This document shows positions 25,709 to 34,401 of a DNA stretch of 64,000 nucleotides, piece after piece (within the stretch, counting starts at the first letter, position 1; each line of letters opens with the position of its first letter). Position numbers and translations under genes: made by a program. Location: positions 1 through 64,000 of the forward strand of contig CAJMQS010000008.1 in NCBI GenBank assembly GCA_905215645.1, written 5' to 3'. The DNA is from an uncultured bacterium (GTDB lineage: Bacteria; Bacillota; Negativicutes; Acidaminococcales; Acidaminococcaceae). The notes under the pieces were generated by a model. It was not told the DNA's origin and did no database searches. It worked only from the letters and a program-made list of their open reading frames with translations.

Positions 25709-27037
25709 TTATTTTTCTTCTTTGGCTTCTTCAGCAGCTTCAGCCTTGGGAGCATTCTTGGCGCTGTCGATGACCAGGCGGGCAGCTTTCCGGCGGGCAA
25801 TATTGCTCACCAGGACGGCCAGGGAACCATTTTCCTTGACGATCTTTTCCACCTGTTTCAGGGTAGCCCCATGCATAGCAGCCAACTGTTCCATTTCGGC
25901 CTTGATTTCTTCTTCGCTGACCTTGATTTCTTCCTTCAGAGCAATGGCGTCCAGGACCAGATCGGTCTTGATGTTTTCCAGAGCCACCGGTTTCTGTTCA
26001 TCCCGGTAGGTCTTCACATCCTTGCCCAGATACTGCAGGTACAGAGGCAGACTCATCTTGTGGGCCTGGAGGTTCATGGCCAGTTCATCCATCATCTGGT
26101 TGGCCCGCTGGGTCACCATCACATCAGGCACTTCGAATTTGGCATTTTCCACAGCCTTTTTGATCAGGTTGGTTTCATAGTCGGACTGAGCCCGCTGGGC
26201 TTCCGCCTTCTTCAGACGGTCCATGGTCTTTTCCCGGAATTCAGCCACGGTTTTGCTGTCGCTGTTGGCAGCGATCAGTTCATCGGTGATTTCGGGAACT
26301 TCCTTGACTTTCACATCCTGGACAGTGACTTTGAACACAGCCTTCTTGCCAGCCAGTTCCTTAGAGAAGTAGTCTTCCGGGAAGGTAGCGTTTACGTCCG
26401 TGGAATCGCCCTTCTTCAGGCCCACCAGCTGATCTTCGAAGCCGGGGATGAAGCTGTTGCTGCCCACTTCCAGAGGATAGCCCTTGCCTTCGCCGCCTTC
26501 AAAAGCTTCGCCGTCAATGGTGCCAGCAAAGTCGATGATGGCCAGGTCGCCTTTTTCCAGAGCCTTGCCTTCCGGAGCTTCTACCATCTTGGAAGCCCGT
26601 TTCTGCAGGTTCTCTACTTCTTTATCCACATCAGCGTCGGTGATTTCCTTTTCTTCCTTCACCACGTCCAGGTCTTTATACTGGCCCAGTTCCGGTTCCG
26701 GACGCAGGGTGACCACCAGGGTCATTTCCATGGGCTGGCCTTCTTCGAACTTGGAATCTTTGATTTCGGGATCGGAAACAGGCACCCATTTGTTTTCTTT
26801 CAAGGTTTCTCTATATTCACTGTTGGCAGCGATTTCAAAAGCTTCTTCTTTGATGGCATCTTTGCCTACGTGCAGTTCCAGCACACGACGGGGAGCTTTG
26901 CCCTTACGGAAGCCAGGGATCGTGACCTGCTTGTTGATCTTGGCAACTGCTTTTTCAAAAGCCTTGGCTACGTCTTCTACCGGCAAAGTGACTTTCAGAG
27001 TTGCTTCATTACCTTTTCTTTCTACAGAAACGCTCAT
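25709..27037 (-). CDS. tig: Trigger factor
   Basis: This 442-residue ribosome-bound chaperone has the ribosome-binding loop GFRKGKAPRRV (residues 43-53), a central FKBP-type peptidyl-prolyl isomerase domain (GDLAIIDFAGTIDGEAFEGG onward, about 155-245) and a helical C-terminal domain ending in a Lys/Glu/Ala-rich tail. It binds nascent chains at the tunnel exit. It is the first gene of the tig-clpP-clpX-lon-engB cluster. Confidence 0.97.
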   Translation of the reverse strand: MSVSVERKGNEATLKVTLPVEDVAKAFEKAVAKINKQVTIPGFRKGKAPRRVLELHVGKDAIKEEAFEIAANSEYRETLKENKWVPVSDPEIKDSKFEEGQPMEMTLVVTLRPEPELGQYKDLDVVKEEKEITDADVDKEVENLQKRASKMVEAPEGKALEKGDLAIIDFAGTIDGEAFEGGEGKGYPLEVGSNSFIPGFEDQLVGLKKGDSTDVNATFPEDYFSKELAGKKAVFKVTVQDVKVKEVPEITDELIAANSDSKTVAEFREKTMDRLKKAEAQRAQSDYETNLIKKAVENAKFEVPDVMVTQRANQMMDELAMNLQAHKMSLPLYLQYLGKDVKTYRDEQKPVALENIKTDLVLDAIALKEEIKVSEEEIKAEMEQLAAMHGATLKQVEKIVKENGSLAVLVSNIARRKAARLVIDSAKNAPKAEAAEEAKEEK

Positions 27038-27125
27038 TTAAAAAAATCCTCCTCACATGCTGTCAGCCATTCTCTTGTATCATGCTTAACAGTCTGTCTG
27101 TAATTGCTTAAAAAACCGCTCATAT

Positions 27126-27154
27126 AGCATAGCACAAAAGGTGGAAATAAGCAA
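27126..27154 (-). promoter_or_regulatory. Promoter of tig
   Basis: TTGCTT (27149-27154) and TATGCT (27126-27131) on the minus strand are 17 bases apart, about 90 bases ahead of the tig start. Confidence 0.55.
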
Positions 27155-27174
27155 CCAAAAGTCAGACTTTCCTT

Positions 27175-27214
27175 GCAAAAGAAAGACTCTCCCTGCGAGG
27201 AAACAGGGAGAGTC
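27175..27214 (-). terminator. Terminator after the AGCS symporter
   Basis: A perfect 11-bp stem (GACTCTCCCTG with CAGGGAGAGTC) is followed by TTTCTTTT on the minus strand. Confidence 0.9.
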
Positions 27215-27226
27215 CTTTGGGAAAAA

Positions 27227-28639
27227 TCATTTCCAGTAATCCAGGTCTTTAGCGTCCAGCCCGATATCGGCGGCTTTGAACACAGGGTTCTCGACTCCTG
27301 CCTCCAGCTGCCGGCCATAGTCATCCATCACGGCAATGGCAGTCCCATTCAAGGCCAGGATGGAAGGGATGTTGATCAAGCACATGAAGGCCATGCAGAT
27401 ATCTGCCACAGCCCAGGCGTTATCCATGGACATCCCGGCACCTACGAAGATCACCAGCACGGCCAGGAGCCGGAAGCCCTTCATGAAGCCCTTGCTGGGA
27501 GTCTTCTTCCCGTTCAGGTAAGCCAGGCAGTTGTCCACATAGAACAGGTTCCCGATCAGAGTGGTGAAGGCGAACAGCACCATGGCCACCGTGATCATGA
27601 TGGGTCCAAAAGCGCCGAAGTCCGTCTGGGTAGCCGCCTGCACATAGGGAGCCCCAGCCATGGCTTTGGTGGGAGTCACTCCGGAGAACATACACATCAG
27701 GGCCGTTGCCGTACAGAGCACAGTATCGATGAACACGGACAGCATCTGCACCAAGCCCTGCTGAGCAGGATGGGACACATCCGCTGCTGCCGCAGCATTG
27801 GGGGCGGAACCTACGCCGGCTTCATTGGAATACAGACCCCGTTTGATGCCGTACATCATGCAGGACCCGCTGATGCCCCCCAGGATCTTCTGGAAGTCGA
27901 AGGCATCGGCCAATACGGCGGACAGCACAGACGGAATCATCCCGATGTGCATGACGATGATCACCAGAGCCAGGATCACATACAGGACCCCCATGAAAGG
28001 CACCAGTACTTCCGTCACCCGCATGATCCGTTTGCCCCCGCCCATAAGGCAGTAGCCTACCAGCACAGCCAGGATGCCTCCGATGACCCAAGAGGTGACA
28101 CCTTTCTCATAGAAACCATACACGCTGAAGGTGGACTGGAGGTTGTAGGAAGCCAGTGCATTGAAGCCGCCCGCATAAGTAATGATCAGGAAGAAAGCAA
28201 AGGCCCCTGCCAGGAGTTTATTATGGAGAGCAATCTCGATGTAATAAGCCGGGCCGCCGTAGCTGTCCCCGTTGGCATCCCGCCGTTTGTACACTTGGGC
28301 CAGGGTACTTTCGATGAAAGCCGTGGCTCCTCCGATGATGGCGATGGCCCACATCCAGAACACGGAACCGAAACCGCCCAGGCACAGTGCCGTGGAAATC
28401 CCGATGATGTTGCCGGTCCCCACACGGGATGCCGTAGAAACCATCAAGGCCTGGAACGAAGATACGGACCCCTCCTTGCTGGGTTTTTGCATGACCACAC
28501 GGATGCACTCCCTGAACCAGCGGAACTGGATCAGGCGAGTCCTGACAGTAAAGAAGAGCCCTGCTGCCAGTAAGACAATGATCAAGATGGGATAATACAG
28601 GACGTCGTCCATGGTGGTGAGTATTTGTGACATTGACAT
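27227..28639 (-). CDS. Sodium:alanine/glycine symporter, AGCS family
   Basis: This 470-residue membrane protein has about eleven spans. AGCS signatures are visible: VSTASRVGTGNIIGIS near residue 70 (usually GxGNIxG), GGPAYYIE near 125, and the TLIGNLFYVDNCLAYL region near 365. The family imports alanine or glycine with Na+. A TATAAT lies at 28705-28710 on the minus strand, and the gene has its own terminator. It may serve amino acid scavenging in an amino-acid-fermenting organism; the exact substrate is not readable. Confidence 0.92.
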   Translation of the reverse strand: MSMSQILTTMDDVLYYPILIIVLLAAGLFFTVRTRLIQFRWFRECIRVVMQKPSKEGSVSSFQALMVSTASRVGTGNIIGISTALCLGGFGSVFWMWAIAIIGGATAFIESTLAQVYKRRDANGDSYGGPAYYIEIALHNKLLAGAFAFFLIITYAGGFNALASYNLQSTFSVYGFYEKGVTSWVIGGILAVLVGYCLMGGGKRIMRVTEVLVPFMGVLYVILALVIIVMHIGMIPSVLSAVLADAFDFQKILGGISGSCMMYGIKRGLYSNEAGVGSAPNAAAAADVSHPAQQGLVQMLSVFIDTVLCTATALMCMFSGVTPTKAMAGAPYVQAATQTDFGAFGPIMITVAMVLFAFTTLIGNLFYVDNCLAYLNGKKTPSKGFMKGFRLLAVLVIFVGAGMSMDNAWAVADICMAFMCLINIPSILALNGTAIAVMDDYGRQLEAGVENPVFKAADIGLDAKDLDYWK

Positions 28640-28764
28640 TTGTCCTCCCTTTCGTGTATCTTTCTCCTATCCTCGTCAGAGAAAAATACAAAGTAATTAT
28701 ATACATTATACACGATAAAGCAGAAATTGACACGAAATCAGAAAAATAAATCACAGTGTGCATA

Positions 28765-28804
28765 CAAAAAACGGGTTCCTGCAGGTGCAGCAGCCCGTTT
28801 TTTG
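28765..28804 (-). terminator. Terminator after the nitrilase-family gene
   Basis: The imperfect stem AAAACGGGCTGCTGCA with TGCAGGAACCCGTTTT is followed by a T tract on the minus strand. Confidence 0.85.
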
Positions 28805-28832
28805 TCAACTTCCCTCAGCCCCATGGCAATTT

Positions 28833-29660
28833 TTACCGTTTTTCCAGCCGATACACATCTGGACGGCGGTTGTCCAGGGTAAAGGTGCTCTGCCGGACTT
28901 TGGTCACATACTCCAAGTCGATTTCAGCGGTGATCACACCTGGTTTTTCCGAGGCCCTGGCTATCACCGTCCCCCAAGGATCCACGATCATGGAATTTCC
29001 ATAGGCCGTGAACCGGGGTTTCTTCCCCATCTGGTTGGGAGCGATCACATAACATTCGTTTTCGATGGCTCGGGCCCGGACCAGTGTCTCCCAATGATCT
29101 TTTCCGGTATTGACGGTGAAGTTGGCGGGCACAGCAAAGATCCTCGCCCCATCCAGTGCCATCAGTCGGAAGATTTCTCCGAAGCGGACATCATAGCAGA
29201 TAGCAAGGCCCAGTTTCCCTAGTTCCGTATCCGCAGCCGCCAGAACCTTTCCCGGGCACACCCGGTCGCTTTCCCGGCTGGTGACTCCGTTGGGCAGCAC
29301 CACATCAAAGGGATGGAGCTTGGCATATTTGGCGGCCAGGGTGCCGTCCGGCCGGATCAGGAACGTAGTGTTGAAGGGACGGGACGGATCTTCCGGATTG
29401 CTTTCGTAGATGCTGCCGGCTTCCAGCCAGATGCCCAGTTCCCGGGCCAGTCCCGCCATTTTCCGGAAGGTGAGGCCATGGGGGATGGATTCCGCTTCTC
29501 CGGCAATGTCCCTTCCGATATAATTCATGGTCTCCGGCAGCACCACCAGGCGAGCTCCCTGGGCAGCCGCTTCCCGGATATAGCCTTCGGCCGCAGCCAG
29601 GTTGGCATTTTTGTCGTCTTGGGAATCCATCTGGATGGCAGCAGCAATGAATTTGGTCAT
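28833..29660 (-). CDS. Carbon-nitrogen hydrolase (nitrilase superfamily, Nit2/omega-amidase-like)
   Basis: This 275-residue protein has the Glu-Lys-Cys triad: Glu in VVLPETMNYIG (near residue 43), Lys in KYAKLHPFDV (near 113), and Cys in GLAICYDVRFGE (near 148). The sequence resembles Nit1/Nit2-type deaminated-glutathione or omega-amidases more than true nitrilases. The start at MTKFIAAAIQ has a GGAG site 6 bases upstream. It is followed by its own terminator, and no biosynthetic partner is adjacent. Confidence 0.85.
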   Translation of the reverse strand: MTKFIAAAIQMDSQDDKNANLAAAEGYIREAAAQGARLVVLPETMNYIGRDIAGEAESIPHGLTFRKMAGLARELGIWLEAGSIYESNPEDPSRPFNTTFLIRPDGTLAAKYAKLHPFDVVLPNGVTSRESDRVCPGKVLAAADTELGKLGLAICYDVRFGEIFRLMALDGARIFAVPANFTVNTGKDHWETLVRARAIENECYVIAPNQMGKKPRFTAYGNSMIVDPWGTVIARASEKPGVITAEIDLEYVTKVRQSTFTLDNRRPDVYRLEKR

Positions 29661-29750
29661 GTGGTTCTCCTTTCGGCGTGGCAATCGGCCTGCCCCTCCT
29701 ATGACATCGTTGTGAGTTGGCGAGGAATCTGGCCTGCGCCTCCTGTATAT

Positions 29751-29790
29751 CCGCCCTTTTCAAGGGCGGGGGACCAGCCCCGAGGCTGGT
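29751..29790. repeat. Double-hairpin REP-like intergenic element
   Basis: Two adjacent stems, CCGCCCTT/AAGGGCGG (29751-29769) and ACCAGCC/GGCTGGT (29773-29790), sit between the epimerase and nitrilase genes. An imperfect direct repeat (GGCCTGCSCCTCCT at about 29687 and 29731) lies just to the left. Its look is that of a REP-type repeat rather than a terminator. Confidence 0.55.
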
Positions 29791-29807
29791 GGTGGGTTCT
29801 TCACTCT

Positions 29808-30806
29808 TCACTCAATATGATAATACTCCCGGTACCACCGGGCGAACTTCCCCAACCCTTCGGCAATGGGAGTGCTGGGCCGAAATCCGAAATCCCGTTC
29901 CAGTTCGCTGACATCCGCATAGGTCTGGTATACATCCCCTGGCTGCATGGGCAGATATTCCTTTTCCGCCGTCCTTCCCAGGGCCTTCTCCAACGTTTCG
30001 ATAAAGGTCATAAGCTTTTCCGGATGGTTATTGCCGATGTTGTAGATCTTGTACCGGTCGCCACCCTCATTGGGTTTGGGCGGATTGCACAACATGTTCT
30101 GGATGCCGGTGACAATATCATCCACATAAGTGAAATCCCGGTACATATCCCCCTGGTTGAAGATGGTGATGGGTTCTCCCTGCATAATCTTGTTGGTGAA
30201 TTTGAAATAGGCCATGTCCGGCCGGCCGAAAGGTCCATACACCGTAAAGAACCGGAGGCCGGTGGAAGGGATCCCGTACAAGTGGCAATAGGTATAGGCC
30301 ATCAGTTCGTCGGATTTCTTGGTAGCTGCATACAGGCTGATGGGATGGTCCACATTGTCCGTAGTGGAAAAGGGTGTTTTCTTCTGGTTCCCGTACACGG
30401 AAGAGCTGGAAGCGAACAACAGATGTTCCGGCTGGAAATGCCGGCAGGCTTCCAGGATATTGAAGAACCCTACAATGTTGGAGTCGATGTATTCCCGGGG
30501 ATGGTCGATGCTGTAGCGGACCCCGGCTTGGGCAGCCAGGTTCACCACAATATCCGGCTGGAAATCCTTGAAGATCCGGTTCACCGTTTCTCCTTCTGCC
30601 AGATCTCCCTGGGTGAAGGAAAAAGCAGGGTACAGTTCCAGCTGGGCCAGCCGGTCCTTCTTCAGCTGCACGTCGTAGTAGGCGTTCATGTTGTCCAGGC
30701 CTGCCACCTGGGCTCCCAGGGACAGCAGCCGCTTGGCCAGATGGTAGCCGATGAACCCAGCTGCTCCAGTGATCAGGATTTTTTTGTTGGCGTCAAAAGG
30801 TTCCAT
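29808..30806 (-). CDS. UDP-glucuronate 4-epimerase-like NAD-dependent epimerase
   Basis: This 332-residue extended SDR has the NAD-binding GAAGFIGYHLAKRL (residues 14-27), catalytic YAATKK, and NMNAYYDVQLKKDRL, which is diagnostic of the UDP-glucuronate 4-epimerase group. It would convert UDP-glucuronate to UDP-galacturonate. Ugd, which makes UDP-glucuronate, is encoded 9 bases upstream in the same direction, so the two steps are coupled. The product probably feeds the LPS or surface polysaccharide made by the neighbouring glycosyltransferases. Confidence 0.88.
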   Translation of the reverse strand: MEPFDANKKILITGAAGFIGYHLAKRLLSLGAQVAGLDNMNAYYDVQLKKDRLAQLELYPAFSFTQGDLAEGETVNRIFKDFQPDIVVNLAAQAGVRYSIDHPREYIDSNIVGFFNILEACRHFQPEHLLFASSSSVYGNQKKTPFSTTDNVDHPISLYAATKKSDELMAYTYCHLYGIPSTGLRFFTVYGPFGRPDMAYFKFTNKIMQGEPITIFNQGDMYRDFTYVDDIVTGIQNMLCNPPKPNEGGDRYKIYNIGNNHPEKLMTFIETLEKALGRTAEKEYLPMQPGDVYQTYADVSELERDFGFRPSTPIAEGLGKFARWYREYYHIE

Positions 30807-30815
30807 AACTGCTCC

Positions 30816-31982
30816 TTAGTCCCGGTCGAACAGATCCCGGGTATAGACTTTATCTTTCACATCCGCCAGGTCCTCTGACCAGCGGTTGGCCACGATCAGG
30901 TCACATTCCTTTTTGAACTGATCCAGATCCCGGCACACTGGGGACCGGAAGAATTCCTTGTCCTGCAGGGTGGGTTCGTAGACCACCACTGGGATTCCTT
31001 TGGCCTTGATCCGCTTCATCACACCCTGGATGGCAGAAGACCGGAAATTGTCCGAGGCACTTTTCATCGTCAGCCGGTAGATCCCCACGGTATGGGGATT
31101 CCGGGCCAGGATTTCATCGGCGATATGGTCCTTCCGGGTCCGGTTGGCCGCCACGATGGCAGAAATCAGGTTCTGGGGCACATCCTGGTAGTTGGCCAGC
31201 AATTGTTTGGTATCCTTGGGCAAGCAGTAGCCCCCATATCCAAAGGAGGGATTGTTGTAGAAATCCCCGATCCTGGGATCCAGGGAGACCCCTTTGATGA
31301 TCTGTGCTGTGGAAAGGCCCCGCATTTCTGCATAAGAATCCAGTTCATTGAAATAAGCCACCCGGAGAGCCAGGTAGGTATTGGCAAAGAGTTTGATGGC
31401 CTCAGCTTCCGTAGAGCCCGTGAACAGCATGGGGATCTCCTTTTTCTCCGCACCTGCTGCCAGGAGCGCCGCAAACTGCCGGGCCCGGGGAGAATCTTCC
31501 CCTACCACGATCCGGGAGGGATGGAGGTTATCGTACAGTGCCTTCCCTTCCCGCAGGAATTCCGGAGAAAAGATGATGTTTTCCGTATGGTACCGTTTCC
31601 GGGTTTCCGCCGTATAGCCCACCGGGACTGTGGATTTGATGACCATCACAGCAGAGGGGTTGATTTCCAAGACTTCTTCGATGACATTTTCCACCGAAGA
31701 AGTGTCAAAAAAAATTTTCTGGGGGTCATAGTTGGTGGGAGTGGAGATGATGATATAGGCCGCACCTTCGAAAGCATCCCGGGGATCCAGGGTAGCCCTG
31801 AACCGGATATCCTTCCGTTTCAGGAAACGAGAAATATCTTCATCCACCAGCGGAGATCGGCCTTCGTTGAGCATCCGTACTTTTTCCGGCACAATGTCCA
31901 GCGCCACCACTTCCTGGTGCTGGGCCAGCAAGAGCCCGTTGGAAAGGCCCACATAGCCGGTGCCTGCAATTGCGATTTTCAT
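30816..31982 (-). CDS. ugd: UDP-glucose 6-dehydrogenase
   Basis: This 388-residue protein has an N-terminal Rossmann motif AIAGTGYVGLSNG, FLREGKALYDNLHPSRIVVG in the middle, and the catalytic Cys in GYGGYCLPKDTKQL near residue 255. It oxidises UDP-glucose to UDP-glucuronate with two NAD+. AAAGGAG lies ahead of its ATG. It is in an operon with the UDP-GlcA epimerase. Confidence 0.93.
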   Translation of the reverse strand: MKIAIAGTGYVGLSNGLLLAQHQEVVALDIVPEKVRMLNEGRSPLVDEDISRFLKRKDIRFRATLDPRDAFEGAAYIIISTPTNYDPQKIFFDTSSVENVIEEVLEINPSAVMVIKSTVPVGYTAETRKRYHTENIIFSPEFLREGKALYDNLHPSRIVVGEDSPRARQFAALLAAGAEKKEIPMLFTGSTEAEAIKLFANTYLALRVAYFNELDSYAEMRGLSTAQIIKGVSLDPRIGDFYNNPSFGYGGYCLPKDTKQLLANYQDVPQNLISAIVAANRTRKDHIADEILARNPHTVGIYRLTMKSASDNFRSSAIQGVMKRIKAKGIPVVVYEPTLQDKEFFRSPVCRDLDQFKKECDLIVANRWSEDLADVKDKVYTRDLFDRD

Positions 31983-32020
31983 GAGAACGGCTCCTTTCCT
32001 GCAATAGGAATATTATACCA

Positions 32021-32054
32021 TAAAAAAAGGGGCTGCTGCATGTGCAGCAACCCC
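32021..32054 (-). terminator. Terminator after the sulfatase-fold gene
   Basis: A 12-bp stem, GGGGTTGCTGCA with TGCAGCAGCCCC, is followed by seven T on the minus strand. Confidence 0.88.
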
Positions 32055-32164
32055 GTCATACGTCAGTCGTCATACGTCATACGATTTTGGAAATCAATTT
32101 TTTCAAATTGATTTTGAAGGGAAACGCTGATGCAGGTTCCTTCCACCGGCGTATGACGTATGAC
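32055..32164. repeat. MITE-like element with GTCATACG terminal inverted repeats
   Basis: The left end contains GTCATACGTCATACG (about 32069-32084). The right end (about 32150-32164) is its reverse complement. The interior has a 10-bp hairpin (AAATCAATTT/AAATTGATTT). No coding potential is seen. The layout matches the elements at 50913-51103 and 63441-63571. Confidence 0.65.
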
Positions 32165-32169
32165 CGGTT

Positions 32170-34197
32170 CTATTTCCCCAGCACCTCCGGATGCCGGACC
32201 AAATAACCGGTCAGGTCCAGCCAGGCTTCCCGTTCTTCTAGGTAGGGCTTGGGACCTTCTTTCAGATCTTCAGGTCCGTACTGCCGTCCCAGGGGCTGGT
32301 AGAAGTCCTGGCTGTAGCTGCCATAGGCATCCTTCCGCAGCCAGTGGTAAGGCGAAACCACATGGTCGATGGGTTCCAACAGGGACGGGTACAGGGAATA
32401 ATAGGTGAACCCAGCTGGGGCGATCAACTCGAAGAGGGTGGGCGCAATGTTCATATGGCTCCCGATGGTATTGCCGGCCAGGCTGTGGGAATCCAGCTCC
32501 CGATGGTTCATCAAAAGTACCGGGCTGTGCCGTTCCCGGAGATTGCAGTCCCGCCCCATCAAAGAAGTCTTGCTGAGCACCGGACTCATATCGATGGAAT
32601 GGTCCCCGGTCAAGATGAACAGGCAGTCCGGATAGGCCTCCCGCATGGTCCGGATGAATTTTCCCAGGGCCTGGTCCGAGAACCAGAAGGTCCCCAGGTT
32701 TTTCTGGATTTCTTTGTTCCGTCGGATGTCCCGGGGCGCTTCCGGCATCACCTTCTCCGGATCATACCCGTAGTCTTTCAGGGGGATCTTGAAGGGGCCG
32801 TGGTAACTGGTAGTATACAGGAAGTGGAACTGATAAGGCCCATTGGCTTCCTCCTGCTGCTGGATCAATTCTGCCGCTTTTTCCAGGAACACATTGTCAT
32901 AGACCCCCACCCAAGTCTTGGGTGCATCGGGGCCGCAGAAATCCGTAGCCGTCATCACCTGGTCGAAGCCGCAGGCCGGAGCAAACTGGTTGAAGTTCCC
33001 GTAGGTCACATTTCCCCCGTACCAATAGGTGGAATGGTAGCCCAGCTTTTTCAGCTGCCGAGGCAGAGCCGTAGGCAAATCGTTCTTCCAAAAGCTTTCC
33101 TTTTCATTCAGTTCCAGCCCCGCATCGAAGATCCCGCTCATCAGGCTCACAATGGAAGGCCGGGAGATGATACCGGCAGAAAGGGCGCTGGTCAGGGATG
33201 CCGTATGGGGATCCTCCATCAGCTGTTTTCCCCCCTCCACCAGGTTCAGGCAGGCAAATTGGGGATCGAAGAACTGCTGGAGATAGGTTTCCCCTACAAA
33301 CAGGAAAATGTGGGTGGGCTTGGTGATCCGGGCCCCTTTGGCCGTCCGCTTGAATCCATAGGCCGGGTTGGGCAGTTGGCCTGCGGGGACTTTTTCCGTG
33401 AAGAAAGGCTGGACAGCTGCCAAATCTTGGGCATCGGTATGCTCGTAGGCAGGATTCAGCTTGTGCTTCATCACCTGTTCCAGGGCCACCAGATCGTCCA
33501 CTGTAGCCTTGGCAAAGAAAATGTCCTTCTTCACCACACTGGGGATGGTATCCCATTCCGGCTTGTCGTCATGCCAAAAGGTCCCTCCGTAGCGGAACCA
33601 GTAAAAAGCGGCAATGGCCCCCAGGAAGATCACCGTGTTGTATCCATAATGGAGGATGGGATTGAAAAAGTCCAAGTACTGGAAACTGGGCAGCTGGAGC
33701 AGACCCTGGATACAGACTCCGCACAAAACCAGGTAGGGCAGGATGCCCAAAAGGATCCAGGCTCCGTGGTCCTGATGGAAGAAAATATCCACCAGGTTGT
33801 GCTTTTCCGCTTTGGCCCCCAGCTTCAAGGTCTGGTTGAAGATATCATGGAAATGCTTGTAGAACAGCATCTTTCCTGCAAAGGCCAGGTAAAGCACCAG
33901 GCTGTAGACCAGCCCTCCTGCCAGCCGCAGAGTATCCCCCCAATGGTGCCACACCGGAAAAAAAGCCCCGGGCAGGCTCAGGAGGACCATTGGGATCAAA
34001 AAGACATAGGCGTTGAAATCCATCCCCCACCAGAACCCGTACCGGAAACAGTGCCAGATCACCGGTCCCTTTCCCTTCAAGCTCCGATAGGGATTGTAGA
34101 CATGGATGAAAATCAGACGAAAGACCGCGCACAGGATAGGGAAAAACAAAAACAGCTTCCCATCCTGCTGCAGTGATGCGTAGAATAGACTGAACAA
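32170..34197 (-). CDS. Membrane sulfatase-fold transferase (LTA synthase / phosphoethanolamine transferase superfamily)
   Basis: This roughly 675-residue protein has about five N-terminal membrane spans followed by a large extracytoplasmic alkaline-phosphatase-fold domain. Visible elements are a nucleophile region SRPSIVSLMSGI, HSTYWYGGNVTYGNFNQF, TTSYHGPFKIP, and the metal motif LTGDHSIDM. Relatives transfer phosphoglycerol or phosphoethanolamine to lipid-linked glycans. In a diderm with LPS genes next door, decoration of LPS or capsule is a reasonable inference. I prefer the TTG at 34197 because AAGGAGG lies 7 bases upstream; an ATG at 34221 would have the ribosome site inside its own reading frame. 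Confidence 0.8.
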   Translation of the reverse strand: MFSLFYASLQQDGKLFLFFPILCAVFRLIFIHVYNPYRSLKGKGPVIWHCFRYGFWWGMDFNAYVFLIPMVLLSLPGAFFPVWHHWGDTLRLAGGLVYSLVLYLAFAGKMLFYKHFHDIFNQTLKLGAKAEKHNLVDIFFHQDHGAWILLGILPYLVLCGVCIQGLLQLPSFQYLDFFNPILHYGYNTVIFLGAIAAFYWFRYGGTFWHDDKPEWDTIPSVVKKDIFFAKATVDDLVALEQVMKHKLNPAYEHTDAQDLAAVQPFFTEKVPAGQLPNPAYGFKRTAKGARITKPTHIFLFVGETYLQQFFDPQFACLNLVEGGKQLMEDPHTASLTSALSAGIISRPSIVSLMSGIFDAGLELNEKESFWKNDLPTALPRQLKKLGYHSTYWYGGNVTYGNFNQFAPACGFDQVMTATDFCGPDAPKTWVGVYDNVFLEKAAELIQQQEEANGPYQFHFLYTTSYHGPFKIPLKDYGYDPEKVMPEAPRDIRRNKEIQKNLGTFWFSDQALGKFIRTMREAYPDCLFILTGDHSIDMSPVLSKTSLMGRDCNLRERHSPVLLMNHRELDSHSLAGNTIGSHMNIAPTLFELIAPAGFTYYSLYPSLLEPIDHVVSPYHWLRKDAYGSYSQDFYQPLGRQYGPEDLKEGPKPYLEEREAWLDLTGYLVRHPEVLGK

Positions 34198-34241
34198 GGC
34201 ATTACCTCCTTTTCGTTTCATTTTATTTTATTTCATAATGC

Positions 34242-34280
34242 AACGCAAATGCAACGTAAATTTTGCGTTGCATTTGCGTT
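34242..34280. repeat. Perfect 15-bp inverted repeat ahead of the sulfatase-fold gene
   Basis: AACGCAAATGCAACG (34242-34256) and its exact complement (34266-34280) flank a nine-base loop. The right arm is part of a unit that recurs at 35158-35182. It could be an RNA hairpin, an operator or a mobile-element end. Confidence 0.65.
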
Positions 34281-34290
34281 TGCTACGAAA
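34266..34290 (+). repeat. Direct repeat, left copy, flanking the HEPN-MNT pair
   Basis: The unit CGTTGCATTTGCGTTTGC followed by (T/A)ACGAAA matches 35158-35182 at 24 of 25 positions in the same orientation. The two copies bracket the toxin-antitoxin pair. Confidence 0.75.
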
Positions 34291-34316
34291 AAAAACGCAG
34301 GAGCTGCACAACTGGC

Positions 34317-34359
34317 GGCCCGCAGAATACATAAACAAACGATGTATCTGCGGGCGGCC
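34317..34359 (-). terminator. Strong hairpin downstream of the HEPN gene
   Basis: CCGCAG and ATACAT arms pair with ATGTAT and CTGCGG arms around AAACAAACG, lengthened by GGC/GCC ends. A run of eight T occurs some 25 bases further downstream on the minus strand. It is a terminator or repeat hairpin; a nearby CCGTCCCTACGG word (34367-34378) recurs inverted at 15655-15666. Confidence 0.5.
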
Positions 34360-34401
34360 GGACCTGCCGTCCCTACGGTTCCGATTTATACGCTTCTTTT
34401 T

